NCBI GenBank assembly: GCA_015057615.1
Contig: SVEA01000116.1
Span: 1 to 57,301 of the forward strand
Length of the DNA: 57,301 nt
DNA from: Lachnospiraceae bacterium
GTDB taxonomy: Bacteria > Bacillota > Clostridia > Lachnospirales > Lachnospiraceae
Direction of reading: 5' to 3'
Position numbers and translations under genes: made by a program
Notes under the pieces: model-generated
Database searches by the model: none
Seen by the model: only the letters and a program-made list of their open reading frames with translations
What the model was told of the DNA's origin: nothing
Shown here: piece by piece, positions 42,851 through 53,124 of the stretch
How positions within the stretch are numbered: the stretch's first letter is position 1
Layout of the letters: each line of letters starts with the position of its first letter

Positions 42851-42904
42851 ATAACAAATTTACCAAGATATGATAAATAATAATACATACTTCTGGAGGT
42901 TATT

Positions 42905-44086
42905 ATGACTAGAACATCACGCAAGATAGCAATAGGATGTATGGTAGGTACATTGGCATTTGCAGGGCAGATCAATAAAGCAAAAGCAGCGGAGCTGCCC
43001 GTAGCAGGCATTGATATGGTTCTTAGTGCATTTTATGAGAATGAAAATAGTACAAATCTGAATATCAGGGAATTTTTAAAAACGGATCTATTATCCGAAT
43101 TCAAGGATTTAGGGATTGCACAGGTATCAAATTACGTTAATGTAAGAGAAGAAGCAAGCGAGGATAGCAAAATTGTCGGAAAGCTTTACAACAATGCAGC
43201 AGCTACTATTCTTGCGGAGAAGGGTGACTGGTATCAAGTAAAATCAGGCACCGTTACCGGGTACATAAAAGCAGATTATTTAACAACCGGGGATAAGGTA
43301 GAGGAGCTTGCGGATCAGGTAGGAACCAAGATCGCAACCGTTAACACGACAACCCTCAAGGTAAGAGAAAAAGCAAATCTTGAATCAAGAGTACTGACCT
43401 TAGTGCCCGAGGGTGAGGAGATGACCGTTAATAAGGAAAAGAAGGAATGGCTCAAGGTTACCTTTACCGATGGAAGTACCGGTTATGTAGCAGCAGATTA
43501 TGTGGATATAAGGACCGAATTTGACGAGGCGATTTCCATTGAGGAGGAAAAGGCGCGGCTTGCAGCGGAAGAAGCGGCAAAAAAAGCAAAGGAACGGGAA
43601 CGAAATCAAATACATTCCTATTCTACGAGTAGCTCTTCCTCCGGTAATTCAAGTTCCTCATCAGGCAGTGCTTCCGGCAGTGCTTCCAGCAGTTCTTCCA
43701 GCAGTTCTTCCTCAGGGCAATCCTCTTCCCTAAGAAGTAAAATTGTATCCTATGCGTTGAAATTTGAAGGAAATCCTTATGTATGGGGCGGCACAAGCTT
43801 AACCTATGGAACAGACTGCTCCGGCTTTACGCAATCCGTATATCGGCAATTTGGCATCCGTATTCCAAGAAACTCAAGATCCCAGGCAAGCAGCGGAAGC
43901 CGGGTATCCCTGAGTAATATAAAGAGTGGAGATTTGATCTTTTATAGCAAAAACGGAAGGATTAATCATGTCGCCCTCTATATCGGTAATGGAAAAGTGA
44001 TTGGAGCAAGCAGCAGAAGAGAGGGAATTACAATTAAAAACTATAATTATAGAACTCCTGTTAAGGTGGTCAGCTATCTTAATTAA
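42905..44086 (+). CDS. secreted SH3b-SH3b-NlpC/P60 endopeptidase
   Basis: A 393-aa exported peptidoglycan endopeptidase. A signal peptide ends near AKAAEL. Two bacterial SH3 domains (about 75-125, VNVREEASEDSKIVGKLYNN; about 140-200, LKVREKANLESRVLTLVPEG) bind wall. A charged helix is followed by a serine-rich linker (about 240-275). The NlpC/P60 domain (about 278-393) has the catalytic Cys in GTDCSGFTQ and His in INHVALYIG. It cuts D-Glu-(L)-diamino-acid type links in the stem peptide. Strong RBS (GGAGG). The serine linker is a low-complexity spacer. Confidence 0.93.
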   Translation: MTRTSRKIAIGCMVGTLAFAGQINKAKAAELPVAGIDMVLSAFYENENSTNLNIREFLKTDLLSEFKDLGIAQVSNYVNVREEASEDSKIVGKLYNNAAATILAEKGDWYQVKSGTVTGYIKADYLTTGDKVEELADQVGTKIATVNTTTLKVREKANLESRVLTLVPEGEEMTVNKEKKEWLKVTFTDGSTGYVAADYVDIRTEFDEAISIEEEKARLAAEEAAKKAKERERNQIHSYSTSSSSSGNSSSSSGSASGSASSSSSSSSSSGQSSSLRSKIVSYALKFEGNPYVWGGTSLTYGTDCSGFTQSVYRQFGIRIPRNSRSQASSGSRVSLSNIKSGDLIFYSKNGRINHVALYIGNGKVIGASSRREGITIKNYNYRTPVKVVSYLN

Positions 44087-44128
44087 TACCTATAGCTTTC
44101 ATAAATTATGTACGGAGGAAGTTTTAGA

Positions 44129-44860
44129 TTGAATAAACGTAATAAAATATTGATGATAAGCGGAGCTGTCTTAGCTGTAATCCTTATTACCGTAGTCGTA
44201 TATAACGGCATAAAAGCGGGTAGATCTTCACCGGATGCTGATAGTAAGGATATAGACAATCATATGCTGGAAGCTGAAAATGCAGAGGTACCGGAGGATA
44301 CATCGGGAGCATTTCTCGCAGACGAGGCAGTTGCAGAGGAAGCATGGGAGATCACAGATGAGATAATTTCGGAAATTGAGACTTTGGTTAAGAAATATTA
44401 TTCGGCAGAAGAGCTTAAGGATGAAGTTCTGGTAGGCGAAACAAAGAAAGAGCAAAAAAAAGCCAAACAGGAAATAACTGCAAAGCGGGATGGAATTGAA
44501 TCCTATGAAGATATTGAGGTTCTTATAAGAAAAGGATTAGAGAAAGACACCTATATCGCCTTTACCACTTATAAAACCAGATTTATAAATATCGATACAT
44601 TGGCTCCGGGCATGAGCATTCTCTACATCGTACCAAATGAAGATGGAAAACTGGGAGTGCAGAACATTCCGGAAGATAAAAAACTGGAGGAGCATATTAA
44701 TACTCTGCTATCAGAGGAAGAAATTGCTACTTTGGTGGAAAAAGTAAATGCCGGTTTTTCGAAGGCAATCAAAAAAGATGAAAACTTAAAGACATTTGTG
44801 GAAAAGCTTTCCGAAGAAGCGAAGAAGGAAAAGAAAAAGGATAAAAAGGACAAGAAATAA
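44129..44860 (+). CDS. membrane-anchored protein of unknown function
   Basis: A 243-aa protein with a single N-terminal membrane helix (about 7-27) and an acidic extracellular part rich in Glu. The C-terminal tail is highly basic (EEAKKEKKKDKKDKK). The middle has an alternating strand-helix domain (EVLIRKGLEKDTYIAFTTYK, RFINIDTLAPGMSILYIVP) that I do not recognise. The TTG start at 44129 is set by GGAGGA 9 bp upstream; ATG 44108 lies ahead of that site. It follows the NlpC/P60 gene by 42 bp, so the two are probably co-transcribed. Confidence 0.65.
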   Translation: MNKRNKILMISGAVLAVILITVVVYNGIKAGRSSPDADSKDIDNHMLEAENAEVPEDTSGAFLADEAVAEEAWEITDEIISEIETLVKKYYSAEELKDEVLVGETKKEQKKAKQEITAKRDGIESYEDIEVLIRKGLEKDTYIAFTTYKTRFINIDTLAPGMSILYIVPNEDGKLGVQNIPEDKKLEEHINTLLSEEEIATLVEKVNAGFSKAIKKDENLKTFVEKLSEEAKKEKKKDKKDKK

Positions 44861-44861
44861 A

Positions 44862-45480
44862 GCGAATCGGAAGGGGCAACACAAAAGACGAATGCTAAAT
44901 AAGGAACATTCTGTGAGAAATAAATCAAGAAAGAAGGAAAGAACATAGGAAAAGCGATTAGGAAAGCATAAGATAAGAGGCATAGGAAAGTCCTGTAGGA
45001 AAAAAATAGATAAAGAACATTAGAAAATCCATGTAGGGGAAACATTGATAAAGTTATTAGAAAGTCCTGTAGGAGAAAGACATATAAGGAACATCAGAAA
45101 GTCTTGTAGGAGAAAGAGACATATATAAAGAACATAGGGAATAATAAATGCGAAACGATTTGAAATAATATAAAAATTCTAGAGAAGAACACACAGAAAG
45201 AATTATTGCAGAAAAACGATAAGGAAAGCTGTACAAACAACGTTAAGAAAAGTACAGGAAAGAACATAAGGGAAGAAGATAGAAAATAATCACCAAAAAA
45301 GCGTAAATAAAAAACACAAGAGAAGAAGATAAGAGAAAATATAGCATAAGAACATAGGAAAAGAATATTATAATAAATATTGGATAGAATTTGAGAAAGA
45401 AACATAAGAGAAGATTGCAGGAAAGAAACGATCGAAAAAAAATCAAGTAATATCAGACAAAAATAAAACAAGAAACAAAA
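44862..45480. repeat. long purine-rich degenerate tandem tract
   Basis: About 620 bp built from variants of AACATNAGAAAGTCCTGTAGGAGAAAG. The clearest units start near 44985, 45020, 45055 and 45095 with a period of about 35 bp; outside them only purine bias remains. The first bases follow directly from a Lys-rich gene end. Open frames on the complementary strand are phenylalanine-rich and not credible. Confidence 0.7.
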
Positions 45481-45483
45481 GCA

Positions 45484-45546
45484 AAGAAAGCTCATAAACG
45501 TGAAACGGTGAATACGATTTTACGTTTTATGGGCTTTCTTGTTTTG
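45484..45546 (+). terminator. intrinsic terminator after the purine-rich tract
   Basis: AAGAAAGCTCATAAACGT pairs with ACGTTTTATGGGCTTTCTT and is followed by GTTTTG. It would end transcripts that read through the tract. Confidence 0.8.
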
Positions 45547-45729
45547 TACGTAAGGTCATATAAAACCATGAACAGGAATAGAACTCATATGGTTAGATAA
45601 GACAACCAAATAAATATATCCATGATTATATAATATTTGGAAGCATGTTTAAATTTTTCTTCCATTACCCCAAAATTCCTGGTATCTTTATCGAATTTAT
45701 TTAATATGACAAAGGAAAGGAGCAATGTT

Positions 45730-47631
45730 ATGAAAAAGATTATAAGCTTTATGTTAGCGTTCATGCTTGTCTTTACACCAACATCAACTGCTTATGCCAA
45801 AAACAAAAAAGATAATAAGCAATCGAATAAGTATGAATGGACACAAAGCAAGAACAACAGATTCAAGGTAACAAAGAAACACTTTACGATGAAAGGCCAA
45901 CCGGTTATAAAATACGGCAAGTATAAACTACCCATTAACCCTGTGAAAAAAGGAATGGGTGCATCCGTTGATTATAACGATAAAAAATCAGTTATTACCG
46001 TGGTGAAAGGCAATATAGAAATCGTCATTGATTTTAAGAACAAAGTTGTAAAGATTAACGGAAATATAGATACCAGTACCGATATTTTCAACAAAAAGAA
46101 TAAGAATAATATGTTTGTTTTAATCCAGTATATTGCTGAAATCTTTGGTATGAAAGCCGATTGTGGGGATGACGAAATCATCGTAGAGGATCCCGGACTT
46201 GATTATCCGACCAATCTTGTGATTACTCCAATTGGAACCAATGTTAAGGCAAATACTCTCAATGGTTCTACCACTGCCATGCTCGTAACAGCAGACATCA
46301 AAGCCGGCCAGGCAACCGGTGGACGTGCCGAACTGTATGTTGGTTCAAGGCTTGTGGCTGTGGATAATGAAATCTTAGCAGCCGATAAGAAGGTAACCTT
46401 TACAACCTCGGACGGTTCGCCTACGAACGCAGAGCTTCAGTCAATTGTACCAAAAGGCGGCGTTGTAACCGTAAGACTTTATAATTCAAAAAACAATTAT
46501 GTAGCGAGTAAAGTATCAAACCCTACGCTTCTGGTTGATTACGTTTCTCCGACAATTACCAGCATTGCCTCTGCCTCATTAAACCTATCAAGCGGCCAAC
46601 TGTATCTCAATGTTACCGGGGCAGGAGCAATTGATGATAACGTAGATGTTACTAAGATTGTGATAGTTGACCAGCAGCTGGGAAGAAGCTATCGCTTAAC
46701 CAACGACTCAAAAACAGGCTCCAGCGGTGTCGTAAAAAGTGATAAGCAGTTACTAGTTAATCTTGGTTCCCAGGATAAACGTGCACTTAGCCGATTAGGA
46801 AGCGGCAGCGTGTATCTGACCGTATCGGCAGGCTCTCTTATCTATGATAATGCCGGGAATAACTCTTATGCATATACGGCAGATCAAACGGTTCCGTTGG
46901 CATATTATGGTGCTAACCTGGATGCACCTACGAATGTAAAAGTTACCACGTATGGCACTGGTGCGAAAGAGAATACCCTGAATACTCAGACCACGTATAT
47001 GACAGTAACGGCTGACATTACACCCGGTCAGGCTACCGGAGGAAAAGCGGAATTATACGTAGGATCCAAATTGATTGCATCCGATACCAATATCAGTTCA
47101 ACGGATACGACAGTTTATTTCACGACCTCGGATCGTACACCGACCAATGCAGAACTTAGGGCGCTGGTACCGGCAGGAGGAGTGGTTACTGTTCGCCTGT
47201 ATAATGCAAATAATAAGCAGGTAACCAGCAGCATTAATAATCCGACCCTGCTCGTCGATTATGCAGCTCCGACATTGACCAGTATTGCAAGTGCAACCTA
47301 TCTTCCGGCAACCAACCAGATTTATTTAAGCGTTACCGGAGCAGGTGCAAAGGATGATAAGCTAGATGTTACGAAGATTTCCATCTTTGATTCCAACCTG
47401 CAGAAATCCTATGTCTTAACAAACAGTACCGGAACAGGATCTACCGGTGTTGTCAGCAGCTCCAATACCTTACTTATCTATCTTGGTATTGCGGATCGCA
47501 TTGGTTTAACCGGTTTTGGAGAAAGCTCCATGTTCCTGACAATCGAAGAAGGGTCTATCATAACAGATGCCGCCGGAAATGCATCACCAAGTATGGCAGC
47601 ACAGGTATTACCGGTTACCGTATCAAAATAA
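45730..47631 (+). CDS. secreted protein with copper-amine-oxidase-N-like domain and two tandem modules
   Basis: A 633-aa exported protein. A signal peptide (MKKIISFMLAFMLVFTPTST-) is cleaved near AYAK. A domain at about 60-150 (YGKYKLPINPVKKGMGASVD) resembles the copper-amine-oxidase-N fold. Two modules of about 220 residues follow (about 155-390 and 395-630), sharing the blocks AELYVGS, FTTSD-PTNAEL, GGVVTVRLYN, NPTLLVDY and TGAG-DD--DVTKI. The second half of each looks like an Ig-like or cadherin-type fold. No enzyme motif is visible. Likely a surface or matrix protein. ATG 45730 has AAAGGAGC upstream. Confidence 0.75.
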   Translation: MKKIISFMLAFMLVFTPTSTAYAKNKKDNKQSNKYEWTQSKNNRFKVTKKHFTMKGQPVIKYGKYKLPINPVKKGMGASVDYNDKKSVITVVKGNIEIVIDFKNKVVKINGNIDTSTDIFNKKNKNNMFVLIQYIAEIFGMKADCGDDEIIVEDPGLDYPTNLVITPIGTNVKANTLNGSTTAMLVTADIKAGQATGGRAELYVGSRLVAVDNEILAADKKVTFTTSDGSPTNAELQSIVPKGGVVTVRLYNSKNNYVASKVSNPTLLVDYVSPTITSIASASLNLSSGQLYLNVTGAGAIDDNVDVTKIVIVDQQLGRSYRLTNDSKTGSSGVVKSDKQLLVNLGSQDKRALSRLGSGSVYLTVSAGSLIYDNAGNNSYAYTADQTVPLAYYGANLDAPTNVKVTTYGTGAKENTLNTQTTYMTVTADITPGQATGGKAELYVGSKLIASDTNISSTDTTVYFTTSDRTPTNAELRALVPAGGVVTVRLYNANNKQVTSSINNPTLLVDYAAPTLTSIASATYLPATNQIYLSVTGAGAKDDKLDVTKISIFDSNLQKSYVLTNSTGTGSTGVVSSSNTLLIYLGIADRIGLTGFGESSMFLTIEEGSIITDAAGNASPSMAAQVLPVTVSK

Positions 47632-47680
47632 CAGAAACATTATTTAAAACAAAAACAGAACTGAATCATGCCCTCTTAGA

Positions 47681-47720
47681 AAGAAAGCTGCCGATATGAA
47701 TTGCCGGCAGCTTTTCTTGA
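47681..47720. terminator. bidirectional terminator between convergent genes
   Basis: AAGAAAGCTGCCG (47681-47693) pairs with CCGGCAGCTTTTCTT (47704-47718). It lies between convergent genes ending at 47631 (plus) and 47736 (minus). Confidence 0.9.
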
Positions 47721-47735
47721 TTCTGAAGATTATGA

Positions 47736-48602
47736 TTACGATCGATTGCATTTTGCATATTGCTTCGGAGACAACTTAAACTCCTTCTTAAAGGTTCGTA
47801 CAAAGGTGGAATAATCACCAAATCCGCAAAGAGAGCAGACCTCACCTGCCGGTTTTCCTTTTTTTAAAAGATCAGCCGCTTTGATTGCCCGCTTTTTTTG
47901 AATATAGCTATATAAAGTAAATCCTGTTTCTTTTTTAAAAAGGTGCATGAGATAATACTTATTAATGTAAAACCTATCCGAAAGATAGTCGATGGATAAA
48001 TCCTCCTCTAAATTGGAATTGATGTAGCTTAAGATTTCCTCGATCCGTGCATCGTATTTAATATCCTCCATATTTTTCGTTAGGTCCATTCCGAGGAACA
48101 AACGATTAATCTTAACAATAATTTGAATAAACAAAGCATTTTTTAAAATTTCACTTCCAAAGGAAGAATCATGCATCGCAGCATCCAGTTCAAGGAGATT
48201 TTGCCTTAGGGAAGAGATATCCGTCTTACTGGTACGGATTAAATTCAGCTTTCGTTCCGAGGCAAGCTGAAAACATTTTAACAGGTTGCAGTCATTTCGG
48301 TTATGTGCCTCTAAAAATATCGGATTCAGCCAGAGAATCATTCGCTCATAAGATTTATCCGGGCTGATAATGGGAAGATGAAGATCGTTTTTACCGACCA
48401 GCAGAATATCCCATGGTTTCAGCTTATAGGATTTCCCCTCAATAATATAATTGACATCCCCGGCAATAAAAATAATAATTTTGTTAAAATCATGGTAGTG
48501 AAATTCAAATTCATTCTTTTTCTGATCCTTTAAATTAAAGAAAAGAAAATCCTCATTTAGATAGCCTCTCTTAATTTTTTCAGAAGGAGCATGTTCATTC
48601 AT
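47736..48602 (-). CDS. AraC-family transcriptional regulator
   Basis: A 288-aa regulator with an N-terminal cupin-like sensing domain (about 1-150; FEFHYHDFNKIIIFIAGD, YKLKPWDILLVGKND) and a C-terminal pair of helix-turn-helix motifs (about 190-285; LSIDYLSDRFYINKYYLMHL, GEVCSLCGFGDYSTFVRTFK). Such proteins bind a small ligand and usually activate a neighbouring operon. It is divergent from a dicarboxylate-type symporter gene 394 bp away, its likely target. Confidence 0.9.
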   Translation of the reverse strand: MNEHAPSEKIKRGYLNEDFLFFNLKDQKKNEFEFHYHDFNKIIIFIAGDVNYIIEGKSYKLKPWDILLVGKNDLHLPIISPDKSYERMILWLNPIFLEAHNRNDCNLLKCFQLASERKLNLIRTSKTDISSLRQNLLELDAAMHDSSFGSEILKNALFIQIIVKINRLFLGMDLTKNMEDIKYDARIEEILSYINSNLEEDLSIDYLSDRFYINKYYLMHLFKKETGFTLYSYIQKKRAIKAADLLKKGKPAGEVCSLCGFGDYSTFVRTFKKEFKLSPKQYAKCNRS

Positions 48603-48995
48603 TCAATCCCCCCTGCTTAATCGAATCAATGCAGCTTTTTCATACATAATCATGGCAGCAACGGCATTGATACATCACTATTAACATCCCAATAATTATA
48701 CTTTATTATAGCATTTTATGCAAGAATTAGAACAGGAGATGCAATATTAATTGCAGAAATAGAGTATATAATGAATTATGATACAATAAAAACTCCACGA
48801 TGAACTATCTATCCGATCCATGGCAAACGGTAAACTGCTGATTTCATCAAGCATATATACGTGAATACACAGCAAAGCTTCAATTGATTAATGTAAATAA
48901 TATTCAAATTAATTAGAAAATCATCATTTAGAATTACTATATAGGTAAAAGGCGAGGGAAGGGGGAACCGCATCATAACCTTGTGGTGAATTAAT
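48603..48995. promoter_or_regulatory. divergent control region of the AraC regulator and symporter
   Basis: A 393-bp AT-rich gap without an ORF. It must hold both promoters and the AraC operators. I see no convincing direct repeat or promoter pair by eye. Confidence 0.35.
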
Positions 48996-50297
48996 ATGCA
49001 TAACTTTATTAAGAACTATAAAATGTCATTTGCTTTACTTTTATCCGTTGTAATCGGCGGGATATTAGGAGCGATCCTGGGGCCAAAGGCAAGCATATTA
49101 GAACCTTTTGGGCAAATATATCTCAATCTGATCTTTACCCTGATCGTTCCATTGGTTTTCTTTGGAGTAACCTCATCAATAGCAAATATGGGAGCAATGA
49201 AGAGGCTTGGGAAAATACTCGTAAGTATTGCGGTTATATTTTCGATAACAGCCATGATATCCGGGGTATTAGCCTTGATTTCAGCCTTGCTTTTTAATCC
49301 TCTTGAGGGAATAGATACAAATTCAATGAACAATATCTTGGCACATGCTGGAGGGGATGCTGCGGCAAATACAGAGAAATTATCGCTAGCGCAGCAGCTA
49401 GTGAAAACAATCACCGTAGGAGACTTTTTCGAGCTTTTCTCCAGGAACAATATGCTTCAATTAATCGTATTCTCTGTCATCTTTGGAATTGCAACCGCTT
49501 TGCTTGGAGAAAAAGCAGCCAGTGTTAAGAATCTATTGAATGCAGGCTCTGAGATACTAATGAAAATGATCCATATTCTTATGTATTATGCACCGATTGG
49601 ATTAGGATGCTATTTTGCAACCATCGTTGGGCAGCTGGGAACACAGATCTTAGAAGGATACCTAAGAATATTTCTTCTGTATTTGGCTCTATCAATACTG
49701 TATTATTTCATATTTTTCAGCCTGTATGCGTATCTATCCGCAGGAAAGGAAGGTTTTCTGGCGTTCTGGAAACATGTCATTCCACCGACGGTAATTGCTT
49801 TGGCAACCTGCTCCAGTGCGGCATCTATTCCGATCAATCTAGCGGCTACCAAGAAAATCGGAGTTCCCGAAGACATTGCGGAAACCGTGATTCCGATCGG
49901 AGTGAATACCCATAAAGATGGTTCCGTAATCGGCGGGGTATTCAAAGTGGTGTTCCTATTTGCCCTGTTTGGCAAAGAATATCATAACCCGATTATGTTC
50001 CTTTCCATTCTGGTTGTAGGCTTTTTGGTGGGAGCAGTGATGGGGGCAATTCCGGGAGGCGGAATGATCGGAGAAATGCTGATTATCAGTGTATATGGTT
50101 TCCCTCCGGAAGCACTTCCGGTTATCGCAGTAATTAGTACCATTATTGATGCTCCGGCTACCGTATTAAATTCCACCGGTAATACCGTATGTGCAATGCT
50201 GGCAGCCAGGTTCGTTGATGGGAAGGACTGGTTGAAAAAGCCAGGAGCAAAAAAACAGGATGAGGGAAAGCAAACGGAACTTCTTGCCGTCAAATAA
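48996..50297 (+). CDS. dicarboxylate/amino acid:cation symporter (DAACS family)
   Basis: A 433-aa membrane symporter of the glutamate/dicarboxylate type. It has eight membrane helices and two re-entrant loops: TCSSAASIPINLAATKK (HP1-like) and GVNTHKDGSVIGGVFKVVF in place of the NMDGT region. The helix near DAPATVLNSTGNTVCAML resembles HP2/TM8. The missing NMDGT consensus (NTHKDG) and the altered TM8 suggest a different substrate from glutamate/aspartate. The start codon is an ATG at 48996 with GTGGTG nearby, a weak ribosome site. Confidence 0.88.
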   Translation: MHNFIKNYKMSFALLLSVVIGGILGAILGPKASILEPFGQIYLNLIFTLIVPLVFFGVTSSIANMGAMKRLGKILVSIAVIFSITAMISGVLALISALLFNPLEGIDTNSMNNILAHAGGDAAANTEKLSLAQQLVKTITVGDFFELFSRNNMLQLIVFSVIFGIATALLGEKAASVKNLLNAGSEILMKMIHILMYYAPIGLGCYFATIVGQLGTQILEGYLRIFLLYLALSILYYFIFFSLYAYLSAGKEGFLAFWKHVIPPTVIALATCSSAASIPINLAATKKIGVPEDIAETVIPIGVNTHKDGSVIGGVFKVVFLFALFGKEYHNPIMFLSILVVGFLVGAVMGAIPGGGMIGEMLIISVYGFPPEALPVIAVISTIIDAPATVLNSTGNTVCAMLAARFVDGKDWLKKPGAKKQDEGKQTELLAVK

Positions 50298-50319
50298 ACA
50301 AACAAAAGAATTAAAAGAT

Positions 50320-50358
50320 GGATATCTCCAGTCATACTATTTGGCTGGAGATATTTTT
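50320..50358 (+). terminator. intrinsic terminator after the symporter gene
   Basis: GATATCTCCAG pairs with CTGGAGATATTTTT, with a 12-14-nt loop and T-run. Confidence 0.85.
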
Positions 50359-50359
50359 A

Positions 50360-50715
50360 TGCTGATTACTTTGCCAGCGGGGTTTAGGAATATAAAAATT
50401 TATTCAATAACCATAGGTAATAACCGAAAATTAGCATCATAATAGTTATAAGCAGAGGCACTTTATCAGGAACTTTTAAAAACGCTCAGAGGGCACATCC
50501 ATATCCTAATAAAAAATGTTTTCTATATTTCGATATGGAAATCCAAGACAAATAAAACAGATATAAAAATAACTTTTTTACACATATATCACAAGTAAAA
50601 TGCAAATAAAGGAATAAATATGTCAAATTATCTAGTAAAATTTTAGAAAATGAGATATAATCATGGCATAATAATCAAAAAGTACCAATGATAAGCTATT
50701 TAGAAAAACTATTTC
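50360..50715. other. intergenic upstream of the chemoreceptor gene
   Basis: No gene is visible. The region is AT-rich. The ribosome site AAAGGGGCAGGA is at about 50718-50730. Confidence 0.35.
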
Positions 50716-50732
50716 TAGAAAGGGGCAGGAGT

Positions 50733-52820
50733 ATGAAAAAAAGGTTTCAACTATTGATGACAACATCTAATGTGTTTTCCAAATTATTTAACATCCGAGT
50801 TAAACTATTTATTGGCTTACTTGTTCCGGTTATATTACTAGGTATCTATGGCTTTAAATCCTATCAGATGTCAGAAAAAGCAATTATTCAAAATTATGAA
50901 AACAGTTCCGCAGGAACGCTGAATGCAGTCAGCGATTATTTGGGTTTTGGTATCAATATAATAGAGGAAAAGACGCAGGAATTTATTTCGAATCCTGAAA
51001 TTAGAGTATATTATAATAAAAAAGGCGGCACAGAAGATACACTAACCACAATTAATCAGCAGTATACGATACAAAGTGCTATTGAATTAGCAATGGAAAC
51101 GAATCCTTTTATATCCGGAGTACATTTACTTGGGAAATATGGGAAAGGGATTACAACTTCCGTTCCCGTTAGTGACAGCCTTTATGACGCTTTTGCAGAG
51201 TCATCGGAAGCAATGTACATAACGGATACACCAAAAAATCATGTATGGATCGGAAGCCATCCAGGATTGGACGGAAAACTGGTGAATGGTGATAAAAAAT
51301 ATACCGAAGAGGATTATGCACTGTCGATCATACGTAAAATGAACTCGAATAATGGCTATGTAATAATAGATATCTCCATGCAGCAGATCATAGATATGTT
51401 TGCCAAATACGATCTTGGGGAAGGCAGTATCACCGGATTGGTAACCGGCGATGGAAGAGAAATAATAATCGGCTCCGAGGAGGAGAAGTTATTTTCCAAT
51501 CTGGCTTATTATCCGAATGCTATAGGTTCCGCAGAAACCAATGGATATTATTATGAAAACTATAATAAGGAAGAATATTTATTTCTATATAGCAAGGTTA
51601 CCGATGCGGATGTAATCGTATGCTCCTTAATTCCAAAGACGACCATACTAAATCAGGTAGATGATATTAAAAAGTTGAATGTTGGATTTATTACCGGTGC
51701 CTGCATCTTTGCTGTAATCACAGTGGTCTTTATAGCTGGCGGTGTAAGCAAAGCAATCAGTTCCTTAATGAAATCGATAGCCCAGGCATCCGGCGGGGAT
51801 CTAACAACAAAATTTAAATTAGGCGGAAGAAACAATGAATTCGGAGCTCTCGGCGATGGTATGACCAATATGATGAATAGCATCAGAAAATTAATCAGAG
51901 AGGTACAGGAGGTTGGTATGAAAGTCAATAATTCTGCAGGGGCTATGTCTGCAACCTCTGAAGAATTATTAACAGCAACAAAAGGGATATCACAAACCAT
52001 CGATGATATCGAGAAGGGTGTTGTACAGCAGGCAAATGACACAGAAAAATGTTTGCTGCAAATGGCAGGATTATCGGAGCAAATCGACCAGGTATATACG
52101 AATACCAATGAAATTGAGAAAATTGCCGATAATACGAAAAGCATCGCTGGGGAAGGCATCATTATCGTTGACGAGTTAAGTATAAAATCAAAAGCAACCG
52201 CAGATATCACACAGAATGTCATTTATAAAATACAGGATTTCGAAAATCAATCCAAAAGTATTGCAAGCTTCGTATCCATAATCAATGAAATTGCATCGCA
52301 GACCAATTTACTGTCATTGAATGCTTCGATCGAAGCAGCAAGAGCCGGAGAGGCAGGGAGAGGCTTCGCCGTCGTTGCGGATGAGATACGTAAATTGGCG
52401 GATCAGTCCGTAGAAGCAGCAAATCAAATTCAGAAAATAGTAAAAGAAATCACTACGAAAACAAAGGATACCATTGATACGGCAAAGAAAGCTGAAAACA
52501 TCGTAGAAACGCAGACCCTGGCACTGAATAAGACCATACAGGTATTTGATTCCATTAACGGGCATGTAAATGAGCTGGCAAATAACTTGAATAATATTTC
52601 TGTTGGCATTAAGCGGATAGAGACAGCCAAGGAAGACACCATAGATGCGATCCAGGATATTTCCACTGTCTCTGAAGAAACCGCAGCTTCCTCGGAAGAG
52701 GTTAGTGCTACCGCACTTAACCAGATCGATTCCGTAGAGCGTATGAGAAATGCGGCGATTGAGCTTGCAAACAATGCGAAGATCTTACAGGGAGCAATAA
52801 AAGTATTTAAAGTGGAATAG
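50733..52820 (+). CDS. methyl-accepting chemotaxis protein
   Basis: A 695-aa transmembrane chemoreceptor. Membrane segment 1 is at about 24-45; an extracellular Cache-type sensing domain at about 45-310; membrane segment 2 at about 325-345 ([20 protein letters not shown]). A HAMP-type linker and a long coiled-coil signalling domain follow. The hairpin tip is at about 540-570 ([20 protein letters not shown], then [20 protein letters not shown]), the CheA/CheW-binding signature. ATG 50733 follows AGAAAGGGGCAGG. No chemotaxis operon is nearby; attractant unknown, though it sits next to a dicarboxylate symporter. Confidence 0.93.
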   Translation: MKKRFQLLMTTSNVFSKLFNIRVKLFIGLLVPVILLGIYGFKSYQMSEKAIIQNYENSSAGTLNAVSDYLGFGINIIEEKTQEFISNPEIRVYYNKKGGTEDTLTTINQQYTIQSAIELAMETNPFISGVHLLGKYGKGITTSVPVSDSLYDAFAESSEAMYITDTPKNHVWIGSHPGLDGKLVNGDKKYTEEDYALSIIRKMNSNNGYVIIDISMQQIIDMFAKYDLGEGSITGLVTGDGREIIIGSEEEKLFSNLAYYPNAIGSAETNGYYYENYNKEEYLFLYSKVTDADVIVCSLIPKTTILNQVDDIKKLNVGFITGACIFAVITVVFIAGGVSKAISSLMKSIAQASGGDLTTKFKLGGRNNEFGALGDGMTNMMNSIRKLIREVQEVGMKVNNSAGAMSATSEELLTATKGISQTIDDIEKGVVQQANDTEKCLLQMAGLSEQIDQVYTNTNEIEKIADNTKSIAGEGIIIVDELSIKSKATADITQNVIYKIQDFENQSKSIASFVSIINEIASQTNLLSLNASIEAARAGEAGRGFAVVADEIRKLADQSVEAANQIQKIVKEITTKTKDTIDTAKKAENIVETQTLALNKTIQVFDSINGHVNELANNLNNISVGIKRIETAKEDTIDAIQDISTVSEETAASSEEVSATALNQIDSVERMRNAAIELANNAKILQGAIKVFKVE

Positions 52821-53110
52821 TAACAGGTCCTCAAAACTGAATCAAAAATAGAAGAGGAGGGCAGTGACGCTTTTTGTGGACGCTCTGCTAGAAGTCTTGG
52901 GCTGGTACATAGTTATGCGCAATTCTACATAGCGAAAGGATATTCAAATGATAAGAATTATGAGTTTTATAAAAAATTCACAGAATTTATACATTATAAC
53001 AATTGCTATTATGTTTGCTGGAATATTAATTCCGATGCCAGATTTTTTGAGATATATAGTTTTAATATATAGATGATCAACAACAGATTCTTATATTCCA
53101 AAATAAAAAG
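52821..53110 (+). other. possible small membrane peptide gene and remnant frame
   Basis: ATG 52948, 7 bp after GAAAGGA, opens 42 codons of hydrophobic sequence (IITIAIMFAGILIPMPDF) ending at 53076, a possible single-span peptide. An overlapping frame in the same strand runs 84 codons from 52824 to a TAG at about 53075 without a start codon (FCGRSARSLGLVHSYAQFYI, then AKGYSN). It reads more like a folded protein fragment, so the peptide is uncertain. Confidence 0.35.
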
Positions 53111-53124
53111 TGGAGATTGATATT

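Noticed and set aside
44623-45495. Long open frames on the minus strand (140 and 133 codons)
   Set aside because: They are the complement of a purine-rich repeat tract and the Lys-rich end of a real gene. They read as Phe/Leu/Ser-rich low-complexity sequence with no ribosome site.
52824-53076. 84-codon frame without start codon
   Set aside because: It may be a fragment, but no family is recognised and no start exists; kept only as part of the intergenic entry.
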